From the NCBI GenBank assembly GCA_032622095.1, contig CP136061.1, forward strand, positions 189,974,369 to 190,038,368: 64,000 bases of DNA, written 5' to 3'. The stretch is from Siphonodentalium dalli. Taxonomy: Eukaryota > Mollusca > Scaphopoda > Gadilida > Siphonodentaliidae. Shown one piece after another: positions 49,145 to 60,294 of this stretch; the stretch's first letter is position 1, and each line of letters opens with the position of its first letter. Both the position numbers and the translations under genes were made by a program. The notes under the pieces were generated by a model. That model saw nothing but the letters and a program-made list of their open reading frames with translations, was not told the origin of the DNA and did not search any database.

Positions 49145-51880
49145 TTATTCCGGTGAACCAGAACCAACTTCGCCTCGCCGGCCAGCTGCTTTTGTTTTGT
49201 CTTTGGTGAGTAATGTTTTCCTAAGTTCTAGTTCGTCGACTAAAGTGCTGCCTTGTAGTCTTATAAGACTGTTTGCGGCTAGTACTTGTAATCTGACGCG
49301 GATAGTTGATATATCGGCTGTATCATGTAACGTTCTGATGGGGGTACGTATGTTTTCCTGAAGGGCCATTCTTAATGTTTTATTCTGTATAATTTGGAGT
49401 TTGTTGAGAGTGGATTTTGGAAGATCGGCTATTATTATGGCCCCATATTCCATAATTGGTCGTATAAATTGCTTATAAAGTTTAATCAGGGTTTCTGGAT
49501 TGAGTCCCCATGAGGTGCCCCTGAGCATCCTTAATAGCCCAATTCTTTGGGAGGCCCTGGTCGCAATGTTTTTAATATGGGGGTGAAAAGATAATCTGTT
49601 GTCGAGGGTTATGCCTAATAGAGTTGCTTCCTGGGTTTGTTCGAAAGTTTCCCCAAAGATGGATAAATTTAGTTTGCTTTTAGTATGTTTTCTACTAAAT
49701 AAAATTAACTGAGTTTTTTTGGCGTTGAGTTTGATGCGCCATTTGGAACACCATACTTCCAGGTCATTAAGTTGTTTTTGTAATCTTAATTCCAACGTTT
49801 TGGGGTTCCCCCCGGTGGTCCAGAGGCCCAGATCGTCGGCAAATTGTGATATTTGTATGTTATGAAGCGGATTGTGGGGGATGTCATTGACATATATTAG
49901 GAAAAGTAGCGGGCTTAGGACTGACCCTTGAGGAGTACCTGCTTTGAGATCAACATTTTCTGAGATTTCATCACCCACCCTAACTTTGATAGATCTTTGC
50001 ATGAGAAATGATGATATGAGTCGTAACATTTTGGTGGGTATGTCGGTGGTTGTTTTTAGTTTGTAGCGAAGGCCATGGTGCCACACGGAATCAAAGGCCT
50101 TTTCTACATCCAAGAAAATGGCGGCCCCCTCCCAATCACGACCCAATGCTGTGCGCATATCTTCAACTATTCTGTAGATATGTTCGGTTCCATCTTTGCC
50201 TTTACGATATGCACGTTGGAATTTATTAAAGAAGTTTTTGTTCTCTAAGTGGGATAATAATCTAGTGCTGATGATTCTTTCAAAAAGTTTACCTATACAC
50301 TGAAGTAGGCTGATTGGTCTAAAGTTGGTAGCTATTTTGTGATCTTTGCCCGGTTTTGGAATCATCACCCCTATAGCGGATTTCCAGGATTTAGGGAAGT
50401 ATCCGTGCTGTAGACATTTATTATATATTAGTTCTAACCTATCGAACAGTGATTTGGGGCCTTGTTTGATTATGCCGAAAGTTAATTCGTCGTCCCCTGG
50501 GGCTTTGTTTGGTTTCGCACGCTTGAGGGAGTCTTGAATTTCTAGGGAAGTGATGGGAGTTGCCAGTATATGCTTGTCATCTGCCTCTGGGATGGGGTAT
50601 TTTAAGGAACCGTAAGTTTGTTTATATTGTCTTACATGTTCAATTACTTTCTTCCTGAATTTCCCATCAAATTGGTGGATGTTTTGTAAAGATGTCGCAA
50701 AATTTTTAGCTTTATCTTTGTTGTTTGTGAATGATTCGTCGGCCTCGTTTTTGAGCGGTTTGTCGTTATTGTTGGAGGTGGCTTGGCTAGTTAGAATTTT
50801 GAATGTTTTCCAGAATTTCCCATCTAGTTGTCTTTCCCAAAGTTCGGTGGTAACCCTTTCCCAAGATTCCCTTTTTTCCCGTTTAACTGCTTTATTTACT
50901 TGTCTGGTTAGGTTATTATACATGGTTCTGTACTCTGTGTCTTTGGGGTGCTTTTGCATTAATCTGCATGTTTTACGTTTAAGGTGAATTAAATCTAATG
51001 TTTCCCTTGATACCCTCCAAGTATTTTGCTTAATTTTCTTTTTTGGGCATGCTATGTCAATGGCATCCTTAACAATATCAGATATTGCTTTGGCTGCCAT
51101 CTCAATGTCATTTGGAGATTTAATTTCTGTCTTATCGATGTTTGCGTTGATTAGTTCCCTAAATTTGTCCCAATTTGCATTTCTGAGGTTTCTTTTGAGA
51201 ATAACTTTATTGTGTTGTGGTTTAGCATTTGTTATATAGAGTTCGACTGGGTAGTGGTCACTCCCTATATCAAATCCTATTTTGCATTTATGTATAGTTT
51301 TTGCAATTGATGGCGTGGCAAAAGCATAATCTAATATATCCCAGAATCTGGTCGCTATGTTATGGTGGGTCGCGATGCCTTTGTTATTGAGTAACACTAG
51401 TTCTCGGTCTTCGGTTATGTTGAAAAGGGCGTCCCCGTATGGATTGGTTTTGCTGCATTTGTACACAATGTGTTTGGCGTTAAGGTCTCCCAAAAAGATA
51501 CAATTTTTGAATTTATTGGTGAAAAATTTGAATGTTGAGAGTTGAGGGGGGGTTTTGCTAGGGGGTACGTATAGTGAAACTATAGCTGTTTTCCTATTAC
51601 TGATTGTAGTTTCGATTGCGATGACTTCGTCCGTGAGTTCTGATGTGTTGATAATGGTGTATTTTATGTGGTGCCTTACTAGAATTGCGACCCCACCCCC
51701 GCAGAGGATCTGTCTTTCCTATGTGTATTAAAGCCTGGGAATGAAAATTTAGTGTCCTTACCTAGTTTGGTTTCATTAACTGTGAGTATGTCTATTTTAT
51801 TTTCTTCTGCATATTCGACTAGTTCCTGTTTGCGGGCCCTGATGCTGTTGGTGTTGATGTGTGCTATATTAAGGTTGCTC
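49145..51880 (-). pseudogene. LINE E2 ORF2: endonuclease and reverse transcriptase (one apparent 1-base lesion)
   Basis: From 51,493 down to 49,145 the frame is open for 782 residues. Motifs in order are GDLNAKH and SDHYPVELY (apurinic-type endonuclease), then the reverse transcriptase motifs SAIGVMIPKPGKDH, FRPISLLQCIGKLFE, FLDVEKAFDSVWH, GTPQGSVLSPLLFLIYVND, and FADD (49,832-49,843), then a C-terminal region ending near KLQIIQNKTLRMAL. The endonuclease start (HINTNSIRARKQELVEYA and VNETKLG) lies upstream in another frame. One G appears missing from the G-rich tract at about 51,690-51,702. The layout matches the Jockey group of non-LTR retrotransposons. If the missing base is a consensus error the element may be intact. 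Confidence 0.88.
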
Positions 51881-52078
51881 TGTGCCGCGTATGGAGGATA
51901 ATTGGTTGTGGAGGTTATTTTGCACGTTCGTGTTTCACTGTCTACTTACTTTGCTTATCTATGTTCTTGTCGTGAAATTGCATTATGCTTGTTGTTATGT
52001 TTGTTTTATAATATTTGTTTACGTTGTTTTGAATTGTTTGCATTATTTTACTGTCTGCTTGGTCGGCGTTCTGGTACC

Positions 52079-53588
52079 TTATTTTGTGGGATTCAAAAAT
52101 GCATGCATATAGTGTATTGGCCAATCTAAGTGCGTCTGACGTTTCGGCTGGTTTTTGTGTGATCGTTGCATATGATAATTTTTGTATTCTGCTTGTTTAA
52201 CTGCCTCTATATATCTGGGGCACCCCTTGTATGTGGTTGGGTGGTTCCCATCACAATTGGCGCATTTAGCTTCGTCTTTTATAATTGGACATTCTTTATG
52301 GTCGTGAGGGCCCGCGCACCGTTTGCAAGTTTCGAATTCGTTGTCGCAAAATTTAGCTGTGTGGTGGAATGATTGGCACTTGAAACATTGAGTTACGTGG
52401 GCCTGTGGTTTATAATCTAGGACTAGAGACTTGGATTTGTTGCTGCCCAGACGAACCCCCTTCAGAAGTTTGTCTTTTGCTTGTTTCGTCGGGCATCTGA
52501 CTTTAATTTTGAAAGTAGGTTGGTCACCGTGTTTTGATGATATCAGTCGTTTAGCTTCGTATTCAGAGCCGATCTCTTTGATTATTTCCCCCTCTGTTAT
52601 ACTAGTGCGGACCCCGCATATGACCACGAAAAGGTTCTCATTGAGTGGAGTAAATTGTCCCTTAGTTGGCCGGAATTTTGTGTTCGATAGTTTTAGCGCA
52701 TTGATTTCCAAATGGGCCTTTGATATGAGAAAGAGGCGAGTTTCTTCGTTGGAAGGGTATACTAGCAGATTAGATCGTTTGGTTTTCTGTGTTTTAATAG
52801 GGTACTTTGACCCTAGAATACCGTGGAGTTCCCATGGGTTGTTAAGCATATTTTGAGTTGGGTTATCTACAAAAAGGGTGGCTGGACGTTTGTTGTTGTT
52901 TTGCGCGTTGTTTGTATTGGCTGGTTTGGCTGTTTGTTTTTGGGTTTGGGTTGGATGAGGTATGGAACTATTTAATCTACGTTTGCACTCCCTTGGTGTT
53001 GATGACGAAGAGCTAGATGGGCTCGGCGTTTCCCTATTGCGTTTCTTTTTGTTTCCGACCTTCTCAAACCCCTTATCATCGGATGGCATATTTGTATCTT
53101 TGTGGGGGGTGATGATGGGGGGTAACTATATCCTCTGTGTGTGTGAGCAGTGCAATGCCCGACATGTCAAGATCGTCATTTCTATGTATGTCTGCTGTCA
53201 CTGTGGTGACTGGTTTGGACTTGTTGGCGGTTGGTGTTTTTTCCAAGGTTGGCGGTTTGACAGGGGAGTTTGTTTTAGTCTTGATAGGTGTCGGTTTCGG
53301 AGGTTTTGAAGATGTTCGGTGGTTTGCTGCTTTGGTGGTTTTAGTGATTTTAGATTTGTTCGTTTTTGTCATGGATCTAGCCATTTCAAATAGTTGTTGT
53401 TGTAGGTTGTCATTTCTTTTCTTCTGTTCTGCTAACTCTTTTTTTGTTTCCTCGAGTTGTCGACTGAGATCTTGTGCAGTGGCTTCTGCAGCTTTGGCAT
53501 TGCGCTCTGCAGTAGCTTCAGCCGCTTTAGCGTTGGTCTCCATTGTTTCATGAAGCGATTTGATCGCTTGTAGGTGATTTGTATCCAT
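52079..53588 (-). CDS. LINE E2 ORF1: gag-like protein with three CCHC knuckles, read in two frames
   Basis: The first frame (53,588-53,076, 170 residues) starts MDTNHLQAIKSLHETMETNA and forms a long Ala/Glu/Lys coiled coil, then a Thr/Pro/Lys-rich stretch. The second (53,089-52,079, 336 residues) overlaps it by 14 bases. It has a conserved central domain and three knuckles: C-x2-C-x4-H-x4-C (CFKCQSFHHTAKFC), CKRCAGPHDHKEC and CANCDGNHPTTYKGC. Three consecutive knuckles ending in a GCP motif are typical of Jockey-type ORF1 proteins, which coat the element RNA. The combined length of about 500 residues fits one ORF1 split by an indel. Two genuine overlapping ORFs are the alternative. Confidence 0.8.
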
Positions 53589-54170
53589 TTTGAATTTGAT
53601 TTGAAATTAAGTTAAATAGTGGTGATAGAATGGCGAAGAAATTGGAGCGATTGCGAAAAAAGTGTGAAAAATTTCGAAAAGTTGAAAATTAGAAGCAAAA
53701 GTGAAGAAAAAAATCGAAAAAGTGGAAATTTGTCTCGAAAAAATCGGTGTTGACAGACTTCTTCTCCTTAAGCACAAGCTGACTCTTTATACGCCGTGTG
53801 TCTCATCATATGGTACCAAGATTGCCGTACAACCAGCTATCCTACCTATGTTCGATGCTAAATAACCTATCTATAAAATTCTAACAATTGAGTGCGTAGC
53901 CAGAGTGTCACAATATTGTCCAAAAGTAAGCCGAAAATAACAGTGCGAAGTGCGAAGATTAAATTGTACTTAACAGCGGGTGTCCGAATAGCGTGGTATC
54001 CAGGTAGCCGTATCTAAGCGAGTCGCGCAGTCGTTGATTGCTCTATTGTCCAGAGTCGGTAGAGAGCTGTCGAGTGAGCGGTCTGTAATCAGCCAGGTGT
54101 TGGTGAATCGAGAATGCTTTGTTTGCAGTATCGGTTGTCCAAAGAGCTGAGAGATTTAGCGACCTGTCAC

Positions 54171-54211
54171 CAGTTTGCTATATATATACCCTGGGACAAC
54201 CACTGATTTCA
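54171..54211 (+). promoter_or_regulatory. Orphan gene B core promoter (unit 4)
   Basis: CAGTTTGCTA then a TA-rich box (54,179-54,188) and CCCTGGGACAACCACTGATT match the gene B promoters at 9,835 and 24,815. Unit homology ends at about 54,211, before exon 1, so the promoter has no gene within the window. Confidence 0.7.
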
Positions 54212-54376
54212 TTCTGCCGTAGTATAAGTCGTCGAATAATAATTATCTCCTCCAAAATCAACTAACATTGTTTAACTGATAATACTTCCTTTACAGAAAT
54301 TGCGTGTATAAACATGCTCTATTTTTACCCAAACAAAATGAAAAATAACCCAAAAAAAGCATAAAATAATAAAATA

Positions 54377-54696
54377 GTGAGTGAAGTGAGTGGTTCGGGG
54401 GGCTAGCCCGGGATTGTCGGAAGCACCGAATGGCAACTCCCCTTAATCCCTCATGTTGTTGCCTTTATTGGTGAATACAAAAAAAAAAGTGAGCATTTTT
54501 ATGATAGATGATTATTTCTTCTTTTTTCGTTTCTTTCTTGGATTAGCTTTTTCCGTTGATGACTGAGGAGATGGAGGTCTTTGCTGTTGTTGCTGTAAGA
54601 TGGCGAGGACTTGCTCTTCTTGTTCCTTGTTCTTTCTTTGGATCTCAGCCATCAATCTGTCGGCTTTAGCGTTTGTATCAGCGAGGAGATCTTCTA
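54377..54696 (-). mobile_element. E3: 3' fragment of an E1-related element
   Basis: Its terminus (GTGAGTGGTTCGGGGGGCTA on the plus strand, then the CCCGGGATTGTCG motif and an imperfect hairpin) matches the 3' end of E1. Upstream on the minus strand is a frame reading MVEDLLADTNAKADRLMAEI, a coiled coil, then Gln/Pro-rich sequence and KANPRKKRKKKK. It is truncated at the TA microsatellite. Confidence 0.75.

Positions 54697-54753
<57 letters not shown>
54697..54753. repeat. TA microsatellite
   Basis: About 27 TA dinucleotides in a row. Frames that cross it (runs of Ile-Tyr) are artefacts. Confidence 0.97.
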
Positions 54754-54757
<4 letters not shown>

Positions 54758-54889
54758 TAGACAACTCTGTGTGGCGCGGCGCGGCGCGGCTACTGCGTGC
54801 AAGCGCGGCTAGAGTTACCGTTCTTGGCCCCGTGGTAAGTAATGACAAGTCTAATTCTCGAGGCATCATCAACTGCGAGGGTATATCAT

Positions 54890-55560
54890 TCATTGCTTGT
54901 ACTTTCTTGGTGTTATTGACTCTGACGTCATATATGTTATTTTACCTGGGAGCGCTATTTTGCAGGTCCCGTTGCCCTCGGATGTCTTAAAAGGGCACTA
55001 AGAATTATGATATATATATATATATATATTGATTAGAGGCGCCCAAACGGCTGGACCATCGGAGCTGAAAATGTGTAAATGTCGTAATTTTACTCAGGTA
55101 ACCCTATTATATAGGTCCCGTTGATATAAGATGTCTTAAAAGGGCAACAGTAATTAATTTAACTAAATAATTAATTATATACCTAAAATTGTTGCAATCT
55201 GGAAGGTGAAAACTGACACACTGGGATAAATTATCCCGTTGGGTAATATGGGGTTGTTTCCGTTGATCTCATACTCATTAAAGGGGCAACTATGAACAAT
55301 AAATAGCGCTCATTATAAGCTTAGACGATATGTAGAAACGTTAGTACAGATTAATCACTTGACAAGGGTAATGTTATGGAATAGGCACAGTTGACCTCAT
55401 ATGACTTAAAGGGGTATTAATCAATTGCACGATACGCAGAGAGCGTTTATTATTCAGCCCAGAAAATGTGCAAGCAATGTGGTACACAAAAGAAAAATGA
55501 CCCGAAGAGGCACTAACTATTAGCAATAAAGAGCGTTTATTATCAATATATTATCCCAAT
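54890..55560. repeat. Decayed tandem repeat
   Basis: Segments with the pattern CCGTTG..(T)..ATGTCTTAAAAGGGCA recur near 54,966, 55,115, 55,257 and 55,385 at spacings of about 110-150 bases, and AGAGCGTTTATTAT occurs near 55,440 and 55,530. Copies are diverged. A short TA run is at about 55,010. Confidence 0.55.
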
Positions 55561-55564
55561 GTGC

Positions 55565-56505
55565 ATTGTGTGCATTTTCCGGACCACAGTGGGTCCTGAA
55601 ATTTGGAATGCTCATCGACAGATACGAAATCTACAATAATCACTCCCATATTCAGGGTCACCACGGGTCACGGATACCTAGTTTTACGCAATATGAAAAT
55701 CTGACCCCACATTATGAACCCTTGCGAACTTTCATCTCAACTATGGTAACTGAAATTTGGCAACGTCATCGGCATGTACCGACTTTACAATAATCACGAG
55801 CCACGCAGTTTGAACTCCTATATTCTGGGTCATCACGAGTCACGGAAACCACGTTTTACCCAATATGACACTATGACCCCACATTTAGAGCCCGTGCGCA
55901 CTTTCCACAGTACTATGGGCACTGAAATTTCGCACACTGATTAAGATGTACCCACTCTACAATAATCACGAGCCACGCAGTTCGAACTCCTATATTCTGG
56001 GTTATCACGTGTCACGGAAACTTCGTTTAACCCAATTTTAAAGCATGACCCCACATTAAGAGCCCGTGCACACTTTCCACTGCACACTGGGAACTGAAAT
56101 TTCGGACACTCATTAAGATGTACCCACTCTACAATAATCACGAGCCACGGAGTTCGAACTCCTATATTATGGGTCATCACGAGTCACGGAAACCTCGTTT
56201 TACCCAATATGACACTATGACCCAACATTAAGAGCCCGTGCGCACTTTCCGCTGCACTCTTGGTACTGAAATTTCGCACACTCATTAAGATGTACCCATT
56301 CTACAATAATATCGAGCCACGCAGTTCGAATTCCAAAATTCTTGGTCATCACGAGTCACGGAAACCTAGTTTAACCCAATATGACACCATGACCCCACCT
56401 CAAGACTCAAGAGCCCGTGCGCACTTTCCACTGCACTATGAGTACTGAAATTTCGCACACTCATTAAAATGTACCCATTCTACAATAATCACGAGCCACG
56501 CAAAA
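55565..56505. repeat. 172-bp satellite array
   Basis: Markers such as CTACAATAATCACGAGCCAC recur at about 172-base spacing (for example 55,779, 55,951, 56,123 and 56,295; the last interval is 179 because of a short insertion). About five and a half monomers are present and the first is the most diverged. It contains no gene. Confidence 0.92.
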
Positions 56506-59016
56506 ATTCGGGATGACCCATATAACCAACGGTCAATGTAGTCCAACTTCAATCCACATATTTGTCAATTAAGGGCGTATCCGCACTGCAGAATTGGCAC
56601 AAATGACTATTACTATCATATTTCGACCTATCACGATATTCACAAGTTCGGGATGACCCATATAACCACTATTTCGAACTGCGTATGGTACTTTTATTAC
56701 ACCACTGTCAATGTAGTCCATCTTCAACCCATGAATTTGTCAATTAAGGGCGTATCCGCACTGTAGAATTGGCACAAATAACTATTACTATCATATTTCG
56801 ACATATCACGATATTCACAAGTTCGGGATGACCCATATAACCAATATTCCGAACTGCGTGTGGTCCTTTTGTTACACAACGGTGAATGTGGTCCAACTTC
56901 GATCCATATATTTGTTAATTAAGGGCGTATCCGCACTGTGAAATTTGCCCAAATGACTATAACAGTAATATTTTGACCTATCACGATATTCACAAGTTCG
57001 GGATGACCCATATAAACACTATTTCGAACTAAGTGTGGTACTTTTATTACACCACTGTCAATGTAGTCCATCTTCAACCCATGGATTTGTCAATTAAGGG
57101 CGTATCCGCACTGTAGAATTGGTTCAAATGACTATTACTATCATATTTCGACATATCACGATATTTACAAGTTCGGGATGACCCATATAACCAATATTTC
57201 GAACTGCGTGTGGTCCTTTTATTACACAACGGTGAATGTAGTCCAACTTCAATCCATATATTTGTCAATTAAGGGCGTATCCGCACTGTGAAATTTGCCC
57301 AAATGTCTATTACAGTAATATTTTGACCTATCATGATATTCACAAGTTCGGGATGACCCATATACCCACTATTTCGAACTGCGTGTGGTCCTTTTATTAC
57401 ACAACGGTGAATGTAGTCCAACTTCGATCCATATATTTGTCAATTAAGGGCGTATCCGCACTGTAAAATTTGTCCAAATGACTATAACAGTAATATGTTG
57501 ACCTATCACGATATTAACAAGTTCGGATTGACCCATACAACCACTATTTCGAACTGCGTGTGTTACTTTTATTACACCACTGTCAATGTAGTCCATCTTC
57601 AACCCAAGAATTTGTCAATTAAGGGCGTATCCGCACTGTAGAATTGGCACAAATGACTATTACAATCATATTTCGACCTATCACGATATTCACAAGTTCG
57701 GGATGACCCATATAACCAATATTTCGAACTGCGTGTGGTCCTTTTGTTACACAACGGTGAATGTAGTCCAACTTCGATCTATATATTTGTCAATTAAGGG
57801 CGTATCCGCACTGTGAAATTTGCCCAAATGACTATAACAGTAATATTTTGACCTATCACGATATTCACAAGTTCGGGATGACCCATACAACCACTATTTC
57901 GAACAGCGTGCGTTACTTTTATTACACCACTGTCAATGTAGTCCATCTTCAACCCATGAATTTGTCAATTAAGGGCGCATCCGCACTGTAGAATTGGTTC
58001 AAATGACTATAACTATAATATTTTGACCTATCACGATATTCACAAGTTCGGGATGACCCATATAACCACTATTTCGAACTGCGTGTGGTCCTTTTGTTAC
58101 ACAACGGTGAATGTAGTCCAACTTCGATCCATATATTTGTCAATTAAGGGCGTATCCGCACTGTGAAATTTGCCCAAATGACTATAACAGTAATATGTTC
58201 ACCTATCGCGATATTCACAAGTTCGGATTGACCCATACAACCACTATTTCGAACTGCGTGTGTTACTTTTATTACACCACTGTCAATGTAGTCCATCTTC
58301 AACACATGAATTTGTCAATTAAGGGCGTATCCGCACTGTAAAATTGGCACAAATGACTATTACTATCATATTTCGACCTATCACGATATTCACAAGTTCG
58401 GGATGACCCATATAACCAATATTTCGAACTGCGTGTGGTCCTTTTATTACACAACGGTCAATGTAGTCCAACTTCGATGATTCTATTTGTCAATTAAGGC
58501 CGTATCCGCACTGTGAAATTTGCCCAAATGACTATAACAGTAATATTTTGACCTATCACGATATTCACAAGCTCGGGATGACCCATATAATCAATATTTC
58601 AAACTGCGTGTGGTCCTTTTATTTCACAACGGTCAATGTAGTCCAACTTCAATCCATATATTTGTCAATTAAGGGCGTATCCGCACTGTAGAATTGGCAC
58701 AAATGACTATTGCTATCATATTTCGACCTATCACAATATTCACAAGTTCGGGATGACCCATATAACCAATATTTAGAACTGCGTGTGGTTCTTTTATTAC
58801 ACAACGGTGAATGTAGTCCAACTTCGATCTATATATTTGTCAATTAAGGGCGTATCCGCACTGTGAAATTTGCCCAAATGACTATAACAGTAATATTTTG
58901 ACCTATCACGATATTCACAAGTTCGGGATGACCATACAACCACTATTTCGAACTGCGTGTGGTACTTTTATTACACCACTGTCAATGTAGTCCATATTTA
59001 ACCCATGAATTTGTCA
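56506..59016. repeat. 175-bp satellite array with alternating monomer types
   Basis: CACAAGTTCGGGATGACCCA recurs every 175 bases (56,641, 56,816, 56,991, 57,166, 57,341, 57,516 and on), giving a little over fourteen monomers. Two types tend to alternate: one with ACCACTGTCAATG and GAATTGGCACAAATG, the other with ACAACGGTGAATG and GAAATTTGCCCAAATG. The array is cut at 59,016 by the Penelope-like element. Confidence 0.94.
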
Positions 59017-59493
59017 ACGGAGAAATTTACCAACAAATCAAGGGGGTTAGTATGGGAAAACGGTGGGCCCCAAACTTTAGCTCCATATTCATGGCACAGT
59101 GGGAGGATGAGGCACTAGCAAATTGCCCAAAACAGCCCCTCACATATCTACGATACCTCGATGACATTTTCTTGGTATGGCCTCATTCCGTAGCAGATTT
59201 GGACCAATTTTTTAATATTTTGAATAATCACTCTCCACACATCAAGCTCACACGCACGCAATCAGAAACATCCATCGATTTCCTGGACCTCACCATTTTT
59301 AAGGGGGAACAATTTAAAGCTAATTCAATTCTCGACACCAAGGTATATTTCAAACCGAGTGATTCACATCAACTCCTGGACAAACATTCATTCCATCCAC
59401 CTCATACATTCAAGGGGTAATCAAATCACAAGTCATCAGGTTCCATAGAAACAGTAGCAGTCTGACATCTTTCAATCAAGCATGTAATACCTG
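59017..59493 (+). pseudogene. Penelope-like reverse transcriptase, C-terminal part (truncated copy)
   Basis: The frame enters without a start codon at EIYQQIKGVSMGKRWAPNF and includes the catalytic box YLDDIF near 59,153-59,170, then SETSIDFLDLTIF and a stop after HTFKG at about 59,420. The family continues with a KSQVIRFHRNS-type sequence, which here is one frame over. A second shift follows near 59,490. Both are single missing bases (in the G4 run at 59,414-59,417 and near 59,489). The 5' part of the enzyme is absent, so the copy is dead or serves only as the pseudo-LTR. Confidence 0.85.
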
Positions 59494-59494
59494 T

Positions 59495-60294
59495 TCCTGG
59501 CCTTGCGCTCGCGGGGATACTCGAAGAGATTCCTCCGCAGCATAAAGTCCGAAACCATTTTCAAAATTGAAAACCCAACAATTTCTAACGATAATGAACA
59601 TATACCTCAGAAAATAAGCATTCGGCGTCCCGTATTGGGTTCGGGATCTTCTAAATTTTGCTCAAAAAAGGTCTGTAGTCTGAACAAAATGAACTACCTT
59701 AACACGGGCTCGTCTTTCTTCAGTCACCAGACCAAAAATGTTTATCGTATGTGCAACAATTTGGATTGTGACTCTGAAAATCTTATTTACCTAATCACAT
59801 GCAAGAGATGCAAAATGCAATATGTTGGAGAAACACAAAATTCAATAAAAAAGAGAATTCAAAGGCATCTCAGTGACATTTATAATGAGAAGGACACATT
59901 TGTTGCACAGCACTTTAATGTAGACGGTCACAGTGTCAGACTACACTTTAGTTTCCAACCTATTGAACAAACCACTGTGACGGAATCTGTGGAAGAAACA
60001 ACTATCCACCGCAAAGTAAGGGAGGGGTATTGGATAGGGGAACTTCAGACCCTATGGCCTACAGGTATTAATCAATTAGCGGGTTATGGGACACCCAAAA
60101 CCTTCGTGTGTTACCCACTGGTATACAACAGACATAACGTAGAAGTGGCTGGAATTCTCAAAGATGAGTTCAAGTCATTCGCTGACGAGCACGCCGAATT
60201 GTCGGATTCACGGGCAATAATTGCATACAAGAAAAATCCTAGTCTTCGGGATAAGTTAGTTCATTCATCGCTTCCTCAAATATCGGCTGATTAG
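59495..60294 (+). CDS. Penelope-like GIY-YIG endonuclease domain (truncated copy)
   Basis: The frame (263 residues from the ATG at 59,503) is the C-terminal domain of the element polyprotein. It starts RSRGYSKRFLRSIK, has a cysteine-rich stretch (FCSKKVC, then MCNNLDCDSENL) and then the nuclease core LIYLITCKRCKMQYVGETQN, followed by IKKRIQRHLSDI and, later, REGYWIGELQTL. YL..YVG is the family variant of GIY-YIG, with the catalytic Arg in the IKKRIQRH helix and a downstream Glu. Such nucleases nick target DNA for reverse transcription. The cysteines resemble the zinc-binding linker of canonical Penelope/Neptune-type elements. It is probably translated as part of the reverse-transcriptase ORF in intact copies, so the listed start is not biological. 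Confidence 0.87.

Larger units (their letters stand above)
47814..54170 (-). mobile_element. Jockey-like LINE E2, nearly full length, inserted beside gene B TATA box (unit 4)
   Basis: Host sequence breaks in the TTCTAACAC...CAGTTTGCTATATA context of units 1 and 2. It resumes at CAGTTTGCTATATATATACC, only 8 bases before the TATA run. The element is on the minus strand: 5' UTR about 54,170-53,589, ORF1 53,588-52,079, ORF2 about 51,880-49,145, then a 3' UTR of about 1.3 kb. The 3' end has a hairpin (AGGGC, loop, GCCCT) followed by TTCCCGGGGGGACCCC and a GTTTGGA-type short repeat. No clear target duplication was found. Confidence 0.88.
37946..54211. repeat. Tandem segmental duplication, unit 4 (truncated)
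   Basis: After the gap the sequence matches unit 2 from about 18,713 onward through gene A and the A/B upstream region. It ends about 30 bases past the TATA box of the would-be gene B, at about 54,211. Two LINEs (E1, E2), a hairpin insertion at about 47,212-47,545 and a deletion of about 0.5 kb near 41,365 distinguish it. No B exon from this unit is in the window. Confidence 0.9.

Noticed and set aside
54512-54990. Frames with long Ile-Tyr runs
   Set aside because: These are produced by the TA microsatellite; only the segment before it (E3 coiled coil and lysine tail) has support.
56506-59016. Regularly spaced repeats resembling a CRISPR array
   Set aside because: The whole 175-bp monomer is repeated, with no unique spacers, and the context is eukaryotic; it is a satellite.
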